From the NCBI RefSeq assembly GCF_009727055.1, contig NC_052350.1:38028514-38092513 (forward strand): a DNA stretch of 64,000 nucleotides, given 5' to 3'. The DNA is from Benincasa hispida. Its lineage: Eukaryota; Streptophyta; Magnoliopsida; Cucurbitales; Cucurbitaceae. The notes under the pieces were generated by a model that did not search any database, had not been told where the DNA came from, and saw nothing but the letters and a program-made list of their open reading frames with translations. Positions within the stretch are counted from its first letter, which is position 1. Each line of letters starts with the position of its first letter. Below, piece after piece: positions 10,830 to 21,305 of this stretch. A program made the translations under genes and the position numbers.

Positions 10830-11411
10830 TCCACAATCATTCTTCAATCTCTACTCATGGGCAATAACTCTCTTTTTTTCCTCAAAATTAGGCCAGAATG
10901 TCTTCCAATTAGGTCAAAATCTTCCCTTTAGTGTTTAGAGTCATCAAAATTCATAGAGGCTCGAAAATTTGGAACCAAATCCTTGCCAAAATTATCAAAA
11001 TTTTCAAATAACAAAAGCCAACATTGTGATGCCTGGACACAGCTGCAATGTTGGTCTGATCCTGTTGTAGCGTTGCAACGCTCAAACACAGCATTGTAAT
11101 GCTGCCTTCTCAAGTGTAGCTACTGCCTTCTGACGTTAATCAGCGTTTCACGTCGTAGTGTACCAGCGTTGCAACGTTCCCTTGCCTTTCGATTTCTTAG
11201 CATTTTCCCTCTATTTTCTTCACTCCCTTTGGTACATTGCTTGATTTTGACTCAAACCTGATTTAGTTCTTTTTGGCTTATTTTGAGAATAATTCTCTTA
11301 TTGATCATAAATCTTAGATATCACTAGCAAACACGTCAAATCTAATAGAAACACATTAAAAACATTCCTAAATCTAAGGCATATAACACACATTTTGTGT
11401 GTGTTTCAACA
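10830..11411 (-). mobile_element. LTR remnant P (Athila/Tat-like)
   Basis: Read on the minus strand it starts TGTTGA at 11411, followed by an inverted repeat (arms AACACACA and TGTGTGTT). It contains AGCGTTGCAACGCT, a perfect 14-base palindrome at 11069-11082, and a near copy at 11165-11178. The same motif fills U3 of element C. It abuts element G's gag-protease border, so it appears inserted there. The left end is unclear and no TATA box is visible. The boundary with the LINE tail near 10810-10830 is approximate. Confidence 0.6.
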
Positions 11412-13180
11412 TGTTAATGTGCAATTGCTTCTAAGAAGTGTCGGAACTGTCGTTCATCATTTTTCTTCTTCAATTTGTGAGGAAACTGTGGTTTTCGCAC
11501 AATCTCTTTAACTGTGGTTCATCAAAGGTTTTGCTTGCCCTATTATTGATGTTGTACAATTTGAATTTTAATGGTTCTTGCATTTGATTTGTTGAATTAG
11601 AGTCAAGATGGTTCTTGGGATTGCACTGAACATGAACAGAATGTCTAGTTGGTTCCTCAGACCTTGTGGAGTTGGTGGGTAGTGATTTCTCGCTTCTTAG
11701 GGTAATGGCTTGGCATTGCTCCTTTCCATTAGTGCCTGTACGTTTAAGGACTTCGATATTTCTCGACAATGTCCCTTACTATCTTTGTTTTAATTCTCCA
11801 GAAATTTGGCCTACTTTAAGCTCTAGGTTTTTGATGAATTACGCTTGACTTTGGAGTAACGTGTCATTCTTTGGGATGTATTCTTTTAAAAGGGATTCAA
11901 GAGGCGTTGAGGAGCTCGATGCCTAATGCGATCAACTTTGCGTTTGTTGATTGCCTTGAGGCGCCTGACTGAAGCTTGGTGGTATACCTCAATTTGTATG
12001 TTGTTGCGTCCCAACTTGATCATTCTACTAATTACCTCCCTACGTGAAATTTGGATGGTTGTGCCATCTAGGATTATAAGTATTACTATAAGGGTTGTTT
12101 CTAATGAAGCAGACTGATTGAGGGTTCATCGGGCACATATCAAAACTATGTGGTTCACTACATCCTATGCATCCTACTACAACAACTTGATTTAGCGTAT
12201 TGACCGGATTTATTTCATTTTCGTTAACTTGATTCATTGTTATAGCTTTGAGCAAGTTAGTAACAACGGTCATCTATGCTGAGAGAATGTTGGTTGCTTT
12301 TGATTATGATGTTGAAGCTTTCCCTTCCCCAACTCTTGATCCGAAACCATCATCAACCCATTCTTCATTGTTCCAAGAAATTCTATCCAAAATTTGTTTG
12401 GCCTCTGCATAAGTTTTATCCTTCAAATCCCCTACTGCAACGGAGTCAGCTGCTGATTTTTCAATTCGTCATAATATTTCCATTAGTATTCAATCGGGTA
12501 GACCATGATGTAGACAGTTTCGAATGAGTCGTTTGAACCTAGCCCCTGCATCACTTAAAGTCTCTGCGTCTTTTTGTTTGAAGTTTGTTATGTCCCTTCT
12601 GTGTTAAGCATTAACATTAGTTGGGAAATATTTTTGCATAAGATTTTCAACCATGCCTTCCCATGTTGAAATATCTCCTGGCTTGAGAGAATAAGCCTAA
12701 TGATGTGCTTCATCCCTGAGAGTAAAAGGGAACAATGACAATCTAATCCCTTCTACGGTAATTCTAAGAATCACGAATGTTTTAAAAATTTCCATGAAGC
12801 TCTTCAAATGTGCATGCAGATCTTCTCTTAGAGTGCCTCCAAACTGACTAGCTGCTTGGATCATTTTCAACATGATTGACTTCACTCGAATTATGTGTCA
12901 CAAAAATCTAGATGCACAATCTCGGGCTAAAAATCGTACAAATTTGGCAACACATAGTCACTGATTTTTCTGTTGCAATCATACGCTAGAAGAATAAGGT
13001 TTGTTGTGAGTCTGCGTTATTTGCAGGATTCGGTGCGTCAGGCGGATTCTGTTGATCTCCCATATTTTTGTCACTTCCTCTTATTCCAGTTTGCATGGGC
13101 TCTCCTATGGAAAGTCTTCTTGATTTCAGGGTCAGTCACAAACTCTGGCTGAGTTCCATCGCTCATATATTGTGTGCAAT
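11412..13180 (-). pseudogene. gag: Element G gag (Athila/Tat-like), broken
   Basis: Minus-strand pieces in coding order: an N-terminal segment near 13170-12890 containing SDYVLPNLYDF; the capsid core at 12885-12697 (MLKMIQAASQFGG, HAHLKSFMEIFKTF, GIRLSLFPFTLRDEA); a zinc-knuckle region at 12273-12040 (CIGCSEPHSFDMCPMNPQSV, NNPYSNTYNPRWHNHPNF); and the C-terminus at 11769-11470 with QAITLRSEK, the usual Athila AITLRSGK. The region near 11460-11420 resembles the gag-protease linker. Many stops and frameshifts. Protease and pol do not follow; LTR remnant P interrupts. It packaged the RNA of a Ty3/gypsy element of the Athila/Tat branch. Confidence 0.83.
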
Positions 13181-13272
13181 ATTCAAGTAAATATTGCAAT
13201 ACTCCTTACATCGAGGATGCCTGCGATCAAAATCAAGAACCCAAAAACCAAATTAGCAAATTCTAATTTTTC

Positions 13273-13294
13273 AATCCTCGGCAACTACACCGAA
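13273..13294 (-). other. Primer-binding site of element G (decayed)
   Basis: On the minus strand TCGGTGTAGTTGCCGAGGAT resembles the Asp-type site TGGCGCCGTTGCCGGGGA used by Athila/Tat elements. It lies just upstream of the G gag and downstream of an LTR. Confidence 0.7.
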
Positions 13295-13298
13295 AAGT

Positions 13299-14755
13299 TG
13301 TTCGTTTCTTCTCTTTATTGTGTTGTGTCTGTGTTTAATTGTTTTCCATAAAGCACAATAATAATATTCTAATAGATTGCACAAGTTTACTCCTAATAGT
13401 CTAAGTATAAACTAATCAGGAGGTAGCCTTGGTAAGGGCCAAGGTTGAACACGAGGATTGTAAATAAAATTATAACAAATTAAGTTAATGAACCTCTTCT
13501 TTTAAATGCAGAGTGTTGTGCATGTTGATAAACGGTAGTATGCTTGAGAAATGCATGAATTAAATAGAATGCAAAGAAAGATGTTGAGAGAAGACATGGA
13601 TGAAAATAATTTTGTGAATGCATAGCCCAGAACAAGTAAATATGAAATCGATGAGAAAGATGAGCTGGAATAAACAATCTTCAAACCTTTTGAGCTTAAT
13701 GAAGAAACTCAGGTTTATGTTTATATCCTATTGGACTCCACCTCTTGGTGAGATAGCCACATTAACCATGTACCCATGATACATGCATGGGTTACTTGGA
13801 ACACAAGGAAATGTTAGCTCTAAAAATTTCACTTTCTCAGGCTAATGAAATCCACAATCACTTATTCTCTTGAGTAGTTAATTGCTATCTTACGAATCCA
13901 ATGATTAAAAGGATTCATAAGTTGGCTTTGAAGCTTCATTATCCGATTGAACACTTGTTTAATCATGAAGTTCACCGGAATGAGGATTAACTCACCCCAA
14001 CTCATTTGAGATTTAGCTACTTATGGTAGAGAAAATAAAAATGGAAAAAGTAGAAGATGAAGTCATGATATGATATTGAAGTATGAAATAGTTCGTTACA
14101 AGAGTGAATAGAAAAGTGCGTAGAAGAAAATGTTAAACAATAAAGACAAAGTAAACTTAGAAGGTAGGAGGTTGATGATAAGGATCTCTGGTGACCTTCT
14201 CAAGATTCCGTCAATATGAGAGGATGTCAATTCGTTCTCTGCATTTGGTGATGGAGAAGTTGCTCTCTCGACTCCCCTTCTCTGGTGGTGTGATTGGACT
14301 GTTTCCAAGAAGATCTCCTCAAAAAATGGTGAGGAAGATTATGAGTGTCTCTCTCATTGGTTTCTTTTTCTCTATATCTCTTCTTTCTTTCATTGGGAAA
14401 GGCATATATATAGAGTCAGTGTGGGGACCACTTCTACCATACAAGACAGTGGCAGACGGTATCAGAGAATGTGGCCACCCATTTTTATAGTTGTCGGTGG
14501 TCCCCTTTGGATGCGTTGGGCTCTTAACTTTTGTTTCTCTCCTCATTATCTCACTTGCCTTGCAGTTGATCTTCTTTACTTCTATCTTTCCATCCTCCGT
14601 GGTTTCTTTCTATTACATGTGCTTTGGTCCATATTGCCATTCTTTGGTTTCAGCGTATGGATCCTTTCCTTATCTATTTGTTCGCCTCGTGATTTGTATT
14701 TAAAAGTGCTTATGAATGAAGATGAAAGATGATAACTTAGGTGAATGGTGATGAC
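13299..14755 (-). mobile_element. 5' LTR of element G
   Basis: Lies upstream (right) of the G primer-binding site. Near 13430-13470 it has the decayed LTR motif that reads AATCCTCGTGTTCAACCTTGG on the minus strand and is found in most Athila/Tat-like LTRs here. A minus-strand TATA stretch lies near 14403-14418. The right end is set only by the start of the next LTR at 14756; no terminal hairpin is seen there, so some U3 may be missing. Open frames on both strands (13480-13684, 14096-14732) look like chance. Confidence 0.65.
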
Positions 14756-16237
14756 TGATGAATTGCTTCTCTATGTGAGAAGAATAGGCAATGCGTTGAG
14801 GTGGTTGTAGTTCACATATAATGTGTACAAGCTTTCCTAAATCAAACCCATGTATAAATCTAACTCAGGCTTCTTGGTATGTCTAGGGTCGAACACAGGG
14901 ATTTTTTACAGTTTAACACAGTCCTTGCATTGTTTCAATTATAGATGGCTCCCAGATTAATGAGAGTGAAGATTATTATACTAACCTCAATGCACGCATG
15001 CAAGAAAACACATGAATTCAAGGGGAAAAAGGGAATCAATGGGTGAATGGTGCTAAGTGTTTGGGGTTATGCGTCGATTCCAAACTAGATGAACAAGTGC
15101 ATGAAGGCGTGAGAGTGGAATGAAGATGATATGGATTCTTGTTTACAAACCAAGTGTATGTGTATGCATTAGGTCTCTGTTCCTTAAGTTATGTTGTTCA
15201 ACATTTCTCAATGTGAATATCACATGTATTCCTATCTCTAGGGTGCATGCGTGGAGACATAGAATGGTAAAGGAAATTGCAAGTATTTTTATCTCTAAAC
15301 TTGCTATGTGTTCTAACTCAATGCGCTCTTTAGTTAACCTACTCTCTCGAATAGTTTAACTAAGTAGTAACTTCAATCAAGTGATCAAGATGATTAAAGC
15401 ATGGAATTTAAGTATGCAATGACTCAGAAAAATGGCAGCCACACACAAATTTGAATGTAAAAAGAGGAACAAGGGTGGATTGATCAAATGTAAGATTGAA
15501 TTTAAATATAGCAAATATGTTTACAACAATCTCAACGTAATTGAATGAGTTGGTAAGGGAAAGTGAGAAGTAAAAGAAGAGAAAGAAATCAAGCCACAGA
15601 GTTCAATCTCTTGTCCTCTTTGGCTTGATTTAAATGCTTGTTGCAGCCAACTTGATGAAGAGGTGATGAAGAATTATCTCTCGAGCTTAGTATCCAACAA
15701 CTCTTCTTGATCAACAATGGCAATGAACCTTTTCCTCCTATCTTCTTCTTTCAACGGTAGAGTTCCTAGCTATTTAAATTCTCTAAAGTTTCTAATGTGT
15801 CTAACTCCCTTCTCTTGGTAACAAGCTTTCCTATTTTTAGCCATTTTCTTCAGCAACTTGTGACATGACTCACATTAAATTCCATGCCTCGGTCAACTGC
15901 CTGCCATTTTAGAGCTTTTCAGACGCCGTCAGTCAGATGCCCATACCTACAAGTGGTGATTTGATAAAAAAAGCACGAGTCAGTGTATCTCTTCCGCATC
16001 GGACATATTTCGACGCACGCCCTCGCGTTAGCTTGCAACACTTGGTGAAGTTTCTTTAATTCTTGCAATCATATGCGTTAGTGAAATAGATCTAACAAGA
16101 ATGCTACTTTTGTATGCGTTAGTGATGTGTTAAGGAATTTCATGCATTTTTCCTTGAGATAAATGCATTTTTATCACTAAGAATCCTAATTGTTCCAATA
16201 TTTAAGAGATAATAACTTGTATTTCTATAAGTTATCA
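14756..16237 (-). mobile_element. 3' LTR of element A
   Basis: Its minus-strand 5' end at 16237 starts TGATAACTTATAG and is preceded by a polypurine tract, and its 3' end at 14756 reads CAATTCATCA, like the ends of LTRs M and H. Length 1482. It holds the conserved GTGTTCGACCCTAGACATACC motif near 14877-14900 and a minus-strand TATA-like TTTAAATAG near 15768-15776. Right-end sequence is shared with LTRs of element B. Left flank is ATGAC. Confidence 0.8.
16212..16235 (-). promoter_or_regulatory. U3-terminal hairpin, element A
   Basis: Plus-strand arms ATAACTTGTA (16212-16221) and TATAAGTTAT (16226-16235) around TTTC; in the element's sense strand the loop is GAAA. Nine of ten pairs match Watson-Crick; one is G:T on the plus strand. 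It starts two bases inside the LTR end. Confidence 0.8.
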
Positions 16238-16274
16238 CACACTCAAATTTGAACAATGCTCGTCCTCGAGCATT
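16238..16274 (-). other. Polypurine tract and upstream hairpin, element A
   Basis: Minus-strand order: hairpin arms AATGCTCG and CGAGCATT around AGGA (16255-16274, perfect 8 bp), then GTTCAAATTTGAGTGTG leading to the LTR. The purine/T run TTTGAGTGTG sits where the plus-strand primer is expected. The hairpin is kept, with a paired change, in element B. Confidence 0.75.
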
Positions 16275-16852
16275 CCTGAAATAATTCATAATCATACTCC
16301 CATCATCTTGACGCACTAGCTCTACCTCTCATCATGTCAACTTATAAGTGTTTTAAAATCGGTTTCTGAAGAATACAGGTTTGTTCCTTCTCTTAAAGAA
16401 ATATATATCTCATATCCTGTGCGGCTAGCCCTTCTATCAACAACTTTTTGTTTTCTAGAACATTTTCATCTTTCAAAACTAGTACAGCCATTCTTCTCAA
16501 ACTTACAACATGCAAATTGTTATTCTTTTAGGACTACTCATGCATTGATTTAGGTGACCTACCTTTATTTTGGCTTGCCTCCTTGGTTATTATGCGAGCA
16601 TCTAACTACGAGCAAGTGTCTTTCATAACTAAACTCATATCTAAACATAAATGTGTTTCAGATGACCAAATTTTTCTTGGGCTTAGATAGTGGAGTCGGG
16701 ATGCACTGGTCTTCGTTACTTAACTTCATTTTTGCTTGCCCCCATGGGTGTCATGCGAGCATCCAACTATGGTTAAGTGTCATTTCTAATCTTCTTTTAT
16801 CAACTGGGGTTTCCCTCTTTTACGTTGACAGTGGAGTTTGCTTATTATGTCA

Positions 16853-16887
<35 letters not shown>

Positions 16888-17459
16888 CTTATTTTCTGAC
16901 CTCCCCTCCCCCAAAATTTTGGAGATCAAAAAGATCCTCATGGTTGAAAGAGAATTATGAAAATATTTTAGAATTTCAAAAGGAGGTTTGAGTTGAGGCT
17001 TGCACACGTTGGAAATGAAACATATGTTCTACTTCTAGAGAAATTTTGAACTTGAGATTTCTGATGCCTAACTTAAACTTGTAGGTTTTGTCATTAGCAA
17101 TATCATCATCAAGAAAGGAATCCAGAAAGACAAATGCAAGGATTAAAAAATGAAATTTCCATTCATTAATGCAAGGAAGAATACGTTGAGATTCATCATT
17201 GATTAAACGCATACAAAGATTTAATCAACAAAAATTCAAGCTAACACCCCCAAAATTCTTTACGGTGCTGGTGCGTCATCCCTGCATTCAGGTGTAGGGT
17301 CTTCATCCATGAATTGTAAGGGGCTGACCAAGTGTGCCGACAAAGGGGTAATGCGAAAATTCCCATAAGGACCTGGTTGATATACTAAGTTGTGAAGTTA
17401 AACTGGTTCTGGCTTCTCTGCATCTGCTGACGCATGTAATCCCTTAATGCCACATTTTG
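16275..17459 (-). other. 3' UTR of element A with repeated 55-bp motif and (TA)n
   Basis: No convincing protein. Two copies of a motif containing GGCTTGC, ATGCGAGCATC and AACTA (plus strand) lie at about 16570-16628 and 16731-16780; two more are in element B's 3' UTR. A (TA)15 microsatellite lies at 16855-16884. Short open frames over it are chance. Confidence 0.7.
16855..16884. repeat. (TA)n microsatellite
   Basis: Fifteen TA units, uninterrupted, in the element A 3' UTR. Confidence 0.95.
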
Positions 17460-19616
17460 GCATTATAGTGTTGAAAGATGAAGGTGAAGTGCCTCCATGG
17501 ATGCGGTCAATGGTTTTATTTGGGCTTGGATGAATTCTTTAAGTTCATCCCTATTGGCTTGAACTCTTGGAAGGGTGGTTTGCATTGGTGGGAGTTGTTG
17601 GTTTTCTTGCCTTTCCCCAGCTAGGTCTTCTGTATGTTGGGTATTGCTTGTACCCAATCCAATTAGTTCATAAACAGTGGAGGGAAGGATAAAGGAAGGT
17701 AGTATTGGTGAGCTTGGAGGAGAAAAGCAAGGCTATGAGCTTCACCAACTTGATCCTTATGCGTTTCATCTTGAGGCATTGGATCAATTGGATCATCAAC
17801 TGGTGAAAGCAAGGTTAAGGAAGGAAGAATGAGGTTTAGGTCTAAGTAGGTCTCTTCATGGTCCAACGCCAGCTCTACGTCTGATTCTTGCTCATTTATT
17901 GAAGCATCATTGTTGTGTCGTCATCAAACTCATCGACACGTCTCTTTTTTGTTGCGCGTTTGGAAGGTTGAGGTTTAGCCGCCTTGGTCTTGAAAGGCAA
18001 GGCAAGGCAGGTTTGGCGAGCCGTGGAGCAGATGCCTGATTAGCTTGATATCCATGAGACCTTCAACTTCTTCAAAGTCATCCCACAGAGGGATGCTTAC
18101 TTGTTAACAAAGCGTGCAAATAAGCCACGAAAAGTACAGTTGGCCGTGTGGCTTCCCCTTGATAGCCTTGATTTGTTCTACTATTAATTTTCCAACATCA
18201 AGTGGGATGCACTGCATGATGTAGTAAATGGCCAAGGCATACTCCGTCGATATCATTTTTTCATGCGTTGTAGGCATGATACAATGTTTTATCAGGTGCA
18301 ACCAGAGGTTGCCGTCGGGGAGTAGGTTCCTGGAAGCCATCGTCATTACACCCATCCTTGAGATTTGCCATGTACTTCTAGGCTTGGCCATAGTTCGTAA
18401 CGCATCCTCCAATTGATCTGGAGTTGGATTTTCGAGGATGCGATTTCCTTCTACGTCTGGATTGTTGACTGCATTGAGCACTTCATTGATTATGATGGAA
18501 AAGAAGTGCACTAAGGTGTTCTCTACCAATGCTTCATCTTTCTTTTCATCAAATTGACTTCTGCAGAAGGTAGCGAACGAGGCGAGGCCAAATCCTTGTA
18601 GGGCCTACATAAAGCTGATGCCAACCCATTGCGATGGCTGTGTCCATGATGTACTCGGGCAATGGGCTGCGCTCTGGGAAGAACCCTTTCTCAATGAGTA
18701 TATCACTGAATTGATGTTTCCTTCCTTTGACCTGTCGTGGTGACACAGCTACCACCTTCTTTCCTTTTTCTACCTTATATTTTCTCGTGTCATAGGCTAA
18801 TGCCTTGGCTTCTTCCTCCAAATCTCTTTGAAGGGTCGTTTTCCTTTGCCCTTGACATGCAGGCCTATACTCTTCGAGCCTGCATTCCAACTCACTTGAG
18901 TCAGAGCAACTTGCTTGCGTTACACCCTTGGGACCGACTGCAACTTCATTTTCATTTTCTTCATCTTCCTCCATAAACAGTCTTCTTTTTCATTTTGTAA
19001 TATTCTTTGATGGCCCATCATTCGCATCAACATATCGTTGATGGGATGCGTTAAGGCCGACTCCTCCTGCCCTTGTGTCCATTTCTTCTTCTTCCTGCCC
19101 TTGCGTCCATTTCTTCTTCTTCCATCTCTTCCTCTAGCATTATCACATAGCGATCTACCTCATTCATTGTTCTCTCTACTAGACTTAAGGTGTCAGTCAT
19201 GCTTTTCTCTCCAACCATTTCTTCTTCGAATGCGTTAGTGTGGACTGGACACATCATCTGATCTATTTCTTCCATTTTCCTTTGGTCTAGGATGGCTAAG
19301 TTGGTCCGAAGACCTCTTGCTCATCTTTGCGAGCCAACTTTTGAGGTTTAGTTGAGTGTGGGGTTTGTTCCAATGTAGGACTATTAGAACTTGGTAGGTC
19401 GCTAATAGGCGTTGGTGAGGTAAAGGGTGGGGTGGAGGTAGGTGTACGTGGCGATCCTGAAGAAACAAGAATAAACGAGGAGGACCAAATGGTTTGGATA
19501 GTTTGGGCCACGTCACTGGGGAAAATTGTGGCTAAAGGTTTGATGATAAGGGGTGCTATTAGACGCATGAAAAGCAATGGAGCTGTTTGAAGGTGCTCTA
19601 GAATTCGACCATGCAT
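17460..19616 (-). pseudogene. Element A Transposase_32-type ORF (ORF3), broken
   Basis: Minus-strand pieces: a Pro/Ser/Thr-rich N-terminus (19616-19296), an acidic segment with EEEMEEEEMDARAG (19275-19051), a charged segment (18974-18549) containing RKYKVEKGKKVV and FSDILIEKGFFPERSPLPEY, then the recognisable core at 18529-18104: LEDALRTMAKPRSTWQISRM, RNLLPDGNLWLHLIKHCIMP, TTHEKMISTEYALAIYYIMQ and VGKLIVEQIKAI. This pattern (L-L-P-x-A/G-x-x-W, P-T-T-H, then V-G-x-L-I) is that of Pfam Transposase_32, putative plant transposon protein. Despite the name it is found as an extra ORF in LTR elements; its role is unknown. A C-terminal Gln-rich part runs to about 17460. It is broken by frameshifts and has no gag or pol beside it. 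Confidence 0.72.
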
Positions 19617-19659
19617 TGGGATAACGGATTAAGAGAATGGATTATCTCTTCCTCTAGCA
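19617..19659 (-). other. Junction between element A and truncated LTR of B
   Basis: ATCTCTTCCTCTAGCATTATCAC occurs here (about 19642) and again inside A's ORF3 (about 19125). To its right, sequence matches LTR B from about 29770 on. The B LTR thus begins inside itself, without its first 500 or so bases. Confidence 0.65.
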
Positions 19660-20452
19660 TTATCACTTGTGAAATGAATTAGAAAGAGAATGGATTAAGA
19701 GAAAGGACATCGTAAGTACGTCAATCTCGTTGAGGACGCAACTAAGGTTCCACTTTCCGTTGGCTTACACCTTTCAGTGATCGGCCGCGTTCCCATATGT
19801 CTATGGTGAAATAGGGATGAACGTGATAAACGCAAGGTTGTTTCCATCTCTGGAAATACTTCTCGCTTTAGCTAACGCATTCTTCCAACCTTCTTTCGAG
19901 AGGCGGAATAACATCTTCACTTCTACTCTCACAAGTGAAGATGCCGTCGAGCATGTTTTAGCTAAACTCAGCCGATTTCCTTAACAAGGATTAACTCACT
20001 CGCTTAATCCTCCCCCTTTACTCAGGGGATTAGTTACACATGATGAAGAAAATGGATGATGAATGTATGGAGAAGAACAGAGTGATGATAATGATTACGA
20101 TATGATATTAAAATCTAAAGATAAGCGTTTGTTACAGATAATGAATGAAGGATTAAAGATTAACACAGTAGATGAATAGAAATAAGAACAAATACGGAAA
20201 GAGTATATGTCTTGACATAGATCCCGATCGGAGACGATGTACTTGGCGGCGTGTGGAAGAAATGGAGTGGAAAACTTCCCTTTCAGGCTTGATTTCCATG
20301 TAGAAATGACCTCTTTCATAGAGCTTCTTCTTCGGGAATGGAAATGATTGCTTGCTCCAAAGACTTACCTCTCGGTCTTGTCTTGTCTTTTTCCTGGATT
20401 TTCTCTAAATTGTCTCTTCATACTAGCTTCCTTTCTTCGAATTCGATGAAGC

Positions 20453-20460
20453 TATTTATA
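20453..20460 (-). promoter_or_regulatory. TATA box in B 3' LTR
   Basis: Minus strand TCTATAAATAGC. The matching site in the 5' LTR (30551-30558) reads TATCAATA, so only this LTR keeps a canonical TATA box. Confidence 0.65.
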
Positions 20461-20958
20461 GACCTTGGCTTCTTCTGTATTAGTGGTCCAACTCTGCGAA
20501 TCTGATAATTCTTTCCATGGCATAGTGGAAATGTCCGCTCTGCTCCACGATCAATTTGTCAGAATCGTACAACAGAAAATTTGTACAATGTCAGAAATCC
20601 TTGTGAATGCATTGCTCTTCACATCTTCGATGATCGCCGCATGCGATGGAAATGCATTGATCATTTGAGTCCATGATTGATCGTCGCATGCGCTGCAATT
20701 GCGTTGTTCTTTCTTTGTTCTTGAATGATTGCCGCATGTTGTGATAATTCGTTGTTCTTTTTGTCCTTGAGCGATTGTCGCATCCAGTGACCCGTTTCCT
20801 GCAAAGCAAAGACTTGGACATTCCATTTTTACCATCGCAATGGGGTTAGCAGGTGTGCTCATGACACTTTACAATTTTTGTATTTCTAACCCAATTTCTA
20901 TACTGTCGATGCAACTTTTCCTTCTTTTTGCCACATAATCTAAATAAAAACGGTATAA

Positions 20959-20982
20959 ATAACTTGTATTTCTACAAGTTAT
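20959..20982 (-). promoter_or_regulatory. U3-terminal hairpin, element B 3' LTR
   Basis: Arms ATAACTTGTA and TACAAGTTAT, perfect 10 bp, loop GAAA on the sense strand, two bases inside the LTR end. Confidence 0.85.
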
Positions 20983-20984
20983 CA

Positions 20985-21022
20985 CACCCTCAAATCTAAT
21001 ATATGCTTGTCCTCAAGCATAT
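20985..21022 (-). other. Polypurine tract and upstream hairpin, element B
   Basis: Minus strand: hairpin ATATGCTTG / CAAGCATAT around AGGA (21001-21022, perfect 9 bp), then ATTAGATTTGAGGGTG and the LTR. Same layout as in element A. Confidence 0.8.
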
Positions 21023-21305
21023 CCTCGACTAAGGCAATTCAGCTCAACTCTTATCCTAACTTTGCGTCGATCGGCTACTCCGAATGCTCCACCTCTACAT
21101 AATTTCTCAACCTACAAGTTCCTTCTATCCTTTGACATTTCTTCTACATGCTCTACTTTATTCTTATCTAAGACAAACATCTGCCCAAAGTTCCTTTCTA
21201 GTTTTGAGAAGAATATTTTACCTCTTCTTGCGAAAACAACGAAGTGCGTCTTTTATGCGGTGGCCTGGTTTGCGTCATCCTATAGAGAATGTTGATCATG
21301 GTTAG
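21023..21305 (-). other. 3' UTR of element B, distal part
   Basis: Pyrimidine-rich on the plus strand. No supported ORF; the two open frames at 21062-21305 overlap each other and match nothing I know. Confidence 0.5.

Larger units (their letters stand above)
19660..20984 (-). mobile_element. 3' LTR of element B (3' end missing)
   Basis: Matches 29770-31073 along its whole length, with the same blocks (for example GTTGAGGACGCAACTAAGGT). The minus-strand start at 20984 reads TGATAACTTGTAG and is preceded by the polypurine region, so this is the downstream LTR of B. About 500 bases of its 3' end are missing at the junction with A. The minus-strand TATAAATA at 20453-20460 is intact, unlike that in the 5' LTR. 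Confidence 0.85.

Noticed and set aside
21062..21305. Two overlapping frames of 77 and 73 codons near LTR M
   Set aside because: Different frames of the same pyrimidine-rich 3' UTR, no domain and no start context.
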